Notes under the pieces: model-generated | Seen by the model: only the letters and a program-made list of their open reading frames with translations | Databases searched by the model: none | Told to the model about the DNA's origin: nothing | Program-made: the position numbers and the translations under genes | Assembly (NCBI RefSeq): GCF_026191635.1 | Contig: NZ_JAKRRW010000011.1 | Coordinates: 107,659-171,658, forward strand | Direction of reading: 5' to 3' | From: Photobacterium obscurum | GTDB taxonomy: Bacteria; Pseudomonadota; Gammaproteobacteria; Enterobacterales; Vibrionaceae | DNA: 64,000 bases | In this document: positions 59,357 through 64,000 of the stretch, piece after piece | How positions within the stretch are numbered: position 1 is the first letter of the stretch | Layout of the letters: every line of letters starts with the position of its first letter

Positions 59357-61762
59357 ATGAAATACGGTTATTTTGATAACGACAACAGAGAGTACGTAAT
59401 CACTCGCCCTGATGTCCCTGCGCCTTGGACGAACTATCTTGGTACAGAGAAGTTCTGTACTGTCATTTCACATAATGCAGGTGGTTACTCATTTTACAAT
59501 TCACCTGAATACAATCGCGTAACGAAGTTCCGCCCAAACGCATCCTTTGACCGTCCGGGTCACTATGTATACCTGCGTGATGACGAAACCGGGGACTACT
59601 GGTCAATCTCCTGGCAGCCCGTTGCGAAAAGCCTTGATGAAGCCAGCTATGAAGTCCGTCACGGACTTTCATATTCCAAGTTCAAATGTGAATACAAGGG
59701 TATTACCGCTTCCAAAACCTTGTTCGTTCCCAAGGGCGAAGATGCTGAAGTTTGGGATGTTGTCATCAAAAATGATAGTGATAAGCCGCGTACCATCAGT
59801 GCCTTTTCTTTTGTTGAGTTCTCGTTCAGTCACATTCAGTCTGACAACCAGAACCACCAGATGAGCCTGTACTCGGCGGGCACCTCTTATCTGGATGGGG
59901 TCATTGAATATGATCTCTTCTACAACACCAATGAATTCGAAGGATTCTATTATCTAGCCTCGACTTTTGATCCTGATAGCTATGATGGCCAGCGTGATGC
60001 ATTCCTTGGTCTGTACCGCGATGAGTCCAACCCTATCGCCGTCGAACAAGGCCAATGCTCAAATACCGCACAAACTTGCTACAACCACTGCGGCTCATTG
60101 CACAAGCAGTTTGTAATTCAGCCTGGCGAGGAAGTTCGTTTTGTCTATATCCTGGGCTTGGGCAAAGGCAACGGTGCAAAGCTTAGAGCCAAATACCAAA
60201 ACCTCGACAATGTCGATGCGGCATTTAGCGGGATCAAGGCTCATTGGGATGAACGTTGTGCCAAGTTCCAGGTGACGTCACCGAATGAGGGGTTAGATAC
60301 CATGCTAAATGCCTGGACCTTGTATCAGGCTGAAACCTGTGTTGTCTGGTCTCGTTTTGCTTCCTTCATCGAGGTCGGCGGGCGTACTGGGCTGGGCTAT
60401 CGTGACACCGCACAGGATGCCATGGCCGTCCCCCATTCAAACCCTGAGATGACCAAGAAGCGCATTGTCGATTTACTACGAGGCCAAGTGAAAGCCGGCT
60501 ATGGTCTTCATCTCTTCGAACCGGATTGGTTTGATCCAGAAAAAGCTGATGTCGCCCCATCGAAATCACCGACCGTTGTACCGACTCCGAGCGACGAAGA
60601 TAAGATCCACGGTATCGAAGACACATGCTCAGATGACCATCTATGGCTGGTTCCAACCATTTGCCGCTATGTCATGGAGACCGGTGAGACCGACTTCTTT
60701 GATGAGGTGATTCCTTTTGCTGACGGCGGCGAGGCCACCGTCTACGAGCATATGAAAGCTGCCCTTGATTTCACTGCGGAACATGTGGGCCGTACCGGTA
60801 TCGCAAAAGGCCTGCGGGCGGACTGGAACGACTGCCTGAACCTCGGTGGCGGCGAGTCTTCAATGGTTGCCTTCTTGCATTACTGGGCAATTCAAGAGTT
60901 CATTGATCTGGCGAAGTTCCTTGGCCATGACGAGGACGCAGCTCGCTATGAAGACATGGCTGGCGGCGTGCAGAGCGCATGTGAGAAACACCTCTGGGAC
61001 GAAGATGGCGGTTGGTATATTCGCGGTATTACCAAAAACGGCGATAAAGTCGGAACAAACGAACAAGTCGAAGGTAAGGTTCACCTAGAGTCGAACACCT
61101 GGGCGGTGGTCTCAGGTGCGGTCTCTCAAGAGCGTGGCGAGAAAGCAATGAATGCTGTCGATGAGTACCTGTACTCAGATTACGGCCTGCACCTAAACGC
61201 GCCTTCCTTCGCAACACCAAACGATGATATCGGTTTCGTTACCCGTGTTTATCAGGGCGTTAAAGAAAACGGGGCCATTTTCTCTCATCCAAACCCATGG
61301 GCTTGGGTTGCGGAAGCCAAGCTCGGTCGCGGTGACCAGGCAATGAAGTTCTATGACGCACTGAACCCGTACAACCAGAACGACATGATAGAAACGCGCG
61401 TCACTGAACCTTATTCATATGTTCAATTTATTATGGGCCGCGATCATCAGGACCATGGCCGAGCCAATCACCCTTGGCTTACAGGAACTTCTGGCTGGGC
61501 TTATATCGCTGCCACGAACTTCATCTTGGGTGTGCGACTAAGCTTCGATGGACTTATTGTCGACCCTTGTATTCCGCAGGCATGGCCGGGCTTTGAAGTG
61601 ACGCGTCAGTGGCGTGGAGCGACCTATCACATCAAAGTCGAAAACCCTGCGCATGTTAGTAAAGGCATAGTTTCGATCACCCTTAACGGCAAATCAGTTG
61701 AAGGAGCTATCAAGCCACAGGCTGAAGGCTCTGAAAACACTGTCACCGTTGTTATGGGTTAA
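59357..61762 (+). CDS. chbP: N,N'-diacetylchitobiose phosphorylase
   Basis: An 801-residue GH94 enzyme that splits (GlcNAc)2 with phosphate into GlcNAc-1-phosphate and GlcNAc, saving an ATP. Length equals the V. proteolyticus enzyme, and the proposed general acid D492 falls in ADWNDCLNLGGG at the same number. The N-terminal beta-sandwich (about 1-270), helical linker and (alpha/alpha)6 barrel are readable. I start at ATG 59357 (MKYGYFDNDNREYV) with GGAAGTA upstream; an ATG nine codons earlier lacks a site. A hairpin separates it from the mutase gene. Confidence 0.95.
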   Translation: MKYGYFDNDNREYVITRPDVPAPWTNYLGTEKFCTVISHNAGGYSFYNSPEYNRVTKFRPNASFDRPGHYVYLRDDETGDYWSISWQPVAKSLDEASYEVRHGLSYSKFKCEYKGITASKTLFVPKGEDAEVWDVVIKNDSDKPRTISAFSFVEFSFSHIQSDNQNHQMSLYSAGTSYLDGVIEYDLFYNTNEFEGFYYLASTFDPDSYDGQRDAFLGLYRDESNPIAVEQGQCSNTAQTCYNHCGSLHKQFVIQPGEEVRFVYILGLGKGNGAKLRAKYQNLDNVDAAFSGIKAHWDERCAKFQVTSPNEGLDTMLNAWTLYQAETCVVWSRFASFIEVGGRTGLGYRDTAQDAMAVPHSNPEMTKKRIVDLLRGQVKAGYGLHLFEPDWFDPEKADVAPSKSPTVVPTPSDEDKIHGIEDTCSDDHLWLVPTICRYVMETGETDFFDEVIPFADGGEATVYEHMKAALDFTAEHVGRTGIAKGLRADWNDCLNLGGGESSMVAFLHYWAIQEFIDLAKFLGHDEDAARYEDMAGGVQSACEKHLWDEDGGWYIRGITKNGDKVGTNEQVEGKVHLESNTWAVVSGAVSQERGEKAMNAVDEYLYSDYGLHLNAPSFATPNDDIGFVTRVYQGVKENGAIFSHPNPWAWVAEAKLGRGDQAMKFYDALNPYNQNDMIETRVTEPYSYVQFIMGRDHQDHGRANHPWLTGTSGWAYIAATNFILGVRLSFDGLIVDPCIPQAWPGFEVTRQWRGATYHIKVENPAHVSKGIVSITLNGKSVEGAIKPQAEGSENTVTVVMG

Positions 61763-61770
61763 CTCTTTTC

Positions 61771-61800
61771 GGGGATGGCTTTCATCCCCACTTTTACATT
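61771..61800 (+). terminator. Hairpin between chbP and the mutase gene
   Basis: GGGGATG / CATCCCC with loop GCTTT, followed by ACTTTTACATTTTTC. It is probably a partial terminator that lowers expression of the last gene. Confidence 0.6.
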
Positions 61801-61828
61801 TTTCGACAGAAAGAAATAGGAGTTCCAC

Positions 61829-63241
61829 ATGATTCAGTTTGGAACAGGTGGCTGGCGTGCCTTAATCGGTGAAGAGTTCACAAAAGACAACGTAAGATTG
61901 GTTGCTCAGGCACTATCAAACATCATGATTGAAGAGCAAGTCACTGAAAATGGCTTTGTGATTGGTTATGACCGTCGCTTTTTATCTGATAAAGCAGCCT
62001 CATGGTTTGCCGAAGTATTAGCTGGCAACGGCATAAAAGTAAATTACATCAACAAGTATGTTCCCACTCCCATTGTTATGTTCAAATCAAAACAAATTGG
62101 GGCAACTTATTCAGCTTGTATCACGGCCTCACATAACCCGGCAGACTACAACGGTATCAAAGTCTTTATCGAGGGCGGAAGAGATGCCGATGAGGTCATT
62201 ACCCAGAAAATTGAATTTCAGATTGCCGGTTTAACATATTCAGACATCAAATCACTCGACTTTGAGGATGCCTGTAAAACGAACCTAGTTACTTTAGTCA
62301 ACCCAATGAATGAGTTTGTTGATTCAATTATCGATTTCATTGATATTGATGCAATCAAGAAAGCTAACCTTCGTGTATTGATCGATCCGATGTTCGGGGT
62401 GGCCAAAAATGCCCTGCAAACCGTATTAATCTCCGGGCGCTGTGATGTTGATGTGATCAATGATGATCAAAACCCCGCATTTGGTGGCCTAATGCCTTCG
62501 CCCAATGCAGCGACCCTTTATCGCCTTAAACACCTCGTCGCCCGCGAGGGTTACGACATTGGCATTGGTACGGATGGTGATGCCGACCGTTTAGGAATTA
62601 TTGACGAGAAAGGTAACTTTATTCACCCGAATGAAGTGCTGCTATTGCTCTACTACTATCTCCTTGAATACAAAGGCTGGAAAGGCTCTGTGGTTCGTAA
62701 TATTGCGACCACCCACTTGCTCGATAAAGTAGCTGTAGCTCATGATGAGAAATGCTTTGAGGTCCCAGTTGGGTTCAAGCATATCAGCTCGCAAATGGAA
62801 ACTGATGATTCTCTGATTGGTGGCGAAAGCTCAGGCGGATTAACGATTCGCGGCCATATCAAAGGTAAAGACGGTGTCTTTGCATCTAGCCTATTGGTTG
62901 AGATGATCAGTGTCACAGGCAAAAAACTGTCAGAAATGCTCGATGAAATCTATGGCAAATATGGCTATGCCTATACCGCAGAAGGCGACTGTACATTCAA
63001 AGCATCCGAACGTGAGCGCCTCTACACAAAAATTTACGTCGATAAAGAGCTCCCTGACTTTGAATATGATATTGAAAAGGTCAGCTACGCTGACGGCGCA
63101 AAGGTCTATTTCAAAAATGGCGGGTGGGCATTAGCCCGGTTCTCTGGCACCGAGCCTTTGTTACGCCTATTTGCTGAAATGGAAAATCAAGAAGAAGCAG
63201 AGAAAGTAATCCTGCAGCTAAAGAATTTTTTACACCTTTAA
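61829..63241 (+). CDS. Phosphohexomutase (GlcNAc-1-P to GlcNAc-6-P proposed)
   Basis: A 470-residue alpha-D-phosphohexomutase. The active-site serine is S101 in TASHNPADYNG; metal loop GTDGDADRLG (about 246-255), sugar-binding loop GGESSGG and phosphate loop RFSGTEPLLRLF are intact. It probably converts the GlcNAc-1-P made by ChbP into GlcNAc-6-P for NagA/NagB. Assignment follows its place at the end of the operon; the family also includes phosphogluco- and phosphomannomutases. The gene seems more AT-rich than its neighbours. It is followed by a strong terminator. Confidence 0.88.
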   Translation: MIQFGTGGWRALIGEEFTKDNVRLVAQALSNIMIEEQVTENGFVIGYDRRFLSDKAASWFAEVLAGNGIKVNYINKYVPTPIVMFKSKQIGATYSACITASHNPADYNGIKVFIEGGRDADEVITQKIEFQIAGLTYSDIKSLDFEDACKTNLVTLVNPMNEFVDSIIDFIDIDAIKKANLRVLIDPMFGVAKNALQTVLISGRCDVDVINDDQNPAFGGLMPSPNAATLYRLKHLVAREGYDIGIGTDGDADRLGIIDEKGNFIHPNEVLLLLYYYLLEYKGWKGSVVRNIATTHLLDKVAVAHDEKCFEVPVGFKHISSQMETDDSLIGGESSGGLTIRGHIKGKDGVFASSLLVEMISVTGKKLSEMLDEIYGKYGYAYTAEGDCTFKASERERLYTKIYVDKELPDFEYDIEKVSYADGAKVYFKNGGWALARFSGTEPLLRLFAEMENQEEAEKVILQLKNFLHL

Positions 63242-63379
63242 TCTGCCCCCCTTATCTCTTCACATTCAGCAATATACACTGCCGTAACGCTGAGTATGAA
63301 TAGATTATGTTGAGTCCAAAGTAACACGCGGCATAGCTGTTACATTTCGCAAACCTTTGGTTTCGGGTTTTAGCGACAA

Positions 63380-63402
63380 GGGTAGCCTCGCTACCCTTTT
63401 TT
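63380..63402. terminator. Terminator of the chitobiose operon
   Basis: GGGTAGC / GCTACCC with a CTC loop, then six T. It lies about 140 bp after the mutase stop and directly next to the convergent lipoprotein gene. Confidence 0.9.
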
Positions 63403-63403
63403 C

Positions 63404-63712
63404 TTACTCTCGGGCCACACACCCTTCCAGTCGAATATCATCCCACTCAAGCATTGCCTCATCACCTTTGGTATACAGATATGTATTGCCCTCAAAATCG
63501 CGATACTGCGCCCCAGAGGATGAACGGCGACGCTCCAAATTTCTGGTGTCATTTAAATATTGGATAATCGCAGACTCGGCAGTTGGATACGTCAGGGTAA
63601 AATACTGCCCCGCCTGACAATCATAGGTGATCTCTGCAGGGAAATAACCAGGGTCCGTTGTACATGCAGCCAGTACACCAATACTCGCTGCTAAGTATAT
63701 CTTTCGCATCAT
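63404..63712 (-). CDS. MliC-like lipoprotein (putative lysozyme inhibitor)
   Basis: A 102-residue predicted lipoprotein. A signal sequence ends in lipobox LAAC (Cys about 17). The mature part reads like MliC/PliC c-type lysozyme inhibitors: YDCQAGQYFTLTYP, then SSSGAQYRDFEGNTYLYTKGDEAMLEWDD and a late Cys (LEGC) that should pair with the first. The conserved Ser and Lys of the inhibitory loops (SSGAQY, TKGDEA) are visible. It lies convergent to the chitobiose operon. Start at the first of two adjacent ATGs, with GAGGG five bases before it. Confidence 0.85.
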   Translation of the reverse strand: MMRKIYLAASIGVLAACTTDPGYFPAEITYDCQAGQYFTLTYPTAESAIIQYLNDTRNLERRRSSSGAQYRDFEGNTYLYTKGDEAMLEWDDIRLEGCVARE

Positions 63713-64000
63713 TATAGCCCTCGTCGGGTTTTCTCATTGATAAGTCTAGCAATAAGAACAGAGTTCATAATGACAAAAATGTCCTAAAATCGAGAATCGG
63801 TAATACCAATACACCATAAAAAGCTCCTATCTCGGTTAAAGCCCATGACATATTCGGAGTACTAGATAGCAAAAAAACCAGCCATTTCTGACTGGGTTTC
63901 TTAATAAGTGGCGGAGGGCTGGGGTTGCACACAACCGGGACTCAAGCCGCAGGCTCGTGAGAGTCCTTTTTTCATAAGGCAGATAGCAAAAAACCCCAGT
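63713..64000. other. Right-edge region with repeated hairpins
   Basis: No ORF is evident. A minus-strand terminator-like hairpin (CCAG-type stem, then seven T) lies at 63871-63900. The motif GATAGCAAAAAA recurs at 63866 and 63983, the second truncated by the window edge. Between them is a structured stretch with GGACTC/GAGTCC (minus strand) and GGTTG/CAACC stems, and the 3'-tRNA-like CTCCGCCACTT. It may be the tail of a stable-RNA locus further right; no tRNA cloverleaf can be folded. Confidence 0.4.

Noticed and set aside
63910..63990. Possible tRNA gene at the right edge
   Set aside because: The CTCCGCCA-like end is suggestive, but no matching acceptor, D-arm or anticodon arm can be folded.

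Overview
The window reads as a chromosomal segment from a member of the Vibrionaceae, most likely Photobacterium or a close relative. The evidence is the gene order (thrABC, aceK, arcA/arcB, two gltBD pairs, mtnN-cbiB-btuF, tyrS, erpA, clcA, hemL, rsmC, then chiS with the chitobiose cluster), the ArcAB/FNR regulatory sites, and a family 9 exo-glucosaminidase whose key residues fall at the positions I remember for the Photobacterium profundum enzyme. I see no insertion sequence, prophage, CRISPR array, rRNA gene or intact tRNA gene. Nearly all the DNA is core genome.

Layout. 1-2360: grcA, an anaerobic repair factor with tandem FNR sites, and a DAACS-type symporter. 2400-7400 (minus): thrABC with a threonine/isoleucine-rich leader peptide and attenuator. 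7600-11000: aceK, a small outer-membrane-like protein, then on the minus strand a DUF3293 gene and an RraA-like protein. 11000-18450: arcA (plus); on the minus strand a lipoprotein gene, arcB, a PAS/GGDEF protein and yhcC. 19065-31411: two complete, divergent glutamate synthase operons in tandem. 31550-34810: mtnN, cbiB, btuF and a TRIC-type membrane protein. 34970-44300: a VOC protein with an operator-like repeat array, tyrS, an M23 endopeptidase, erpA (IscR-type site), clcA, hemL, a 35-residue Cys-rich membrane peptide not previously listed, an AI-2E-family protein and rsmC. 44644-63241: the chitin-sensing regulator ChiS and its target operon. 63404-63712: an MliC-like lipoprotein. The right edge has repeated terminator-like hairpins.

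How the genes work together. The chitin block is a full route from periplasmic oligosaccharide to GlcNAc-6-P and GlcN-6-P: binding protein, two permeases, two ATPases, GH9 glucosaminidase, glucosamine kinase, GH20 hexosaminidase, chitobiose phosphorylase and a phosphohexomutase, under ChiS and probably CRP. The redox block (grcA, arcA, arcB and FNR boxes) handles the aerobic/anaerobic switch. The two gltBD pairs handle ammonium assimilation, and thrLABC feeds threonine synthesis.

The observations most worth checking are: (1) ArcB has Ile where E. coli ArcB has redox-active Cys241, while Cys180 is kept; (2) the grcA promoter has two FNR boxes exactly 53 bp apart, as I recall for E. coli yfiD; (3) the RraA-like protein carries the D-X20-R-D metal motif of HMG/CHA aldolases; (4) a 35-residue peptide starting MGCCDCGC lies between hemL and the AI-2E-family gene; (5) the 882-bp region between chiS and its operon holds an unexplained repeat-like block, a CRP site, a 14-bp direct repeat spaced exactly 30 bp and a structured leader; (6) an IscR-type palindrome overlies the erpA promoter; (7) an intergenic ATACCAA...TTGGTAT hairpin family occurs three times. 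All family assignments come from reading the sequence and memory of the families; no search was run.
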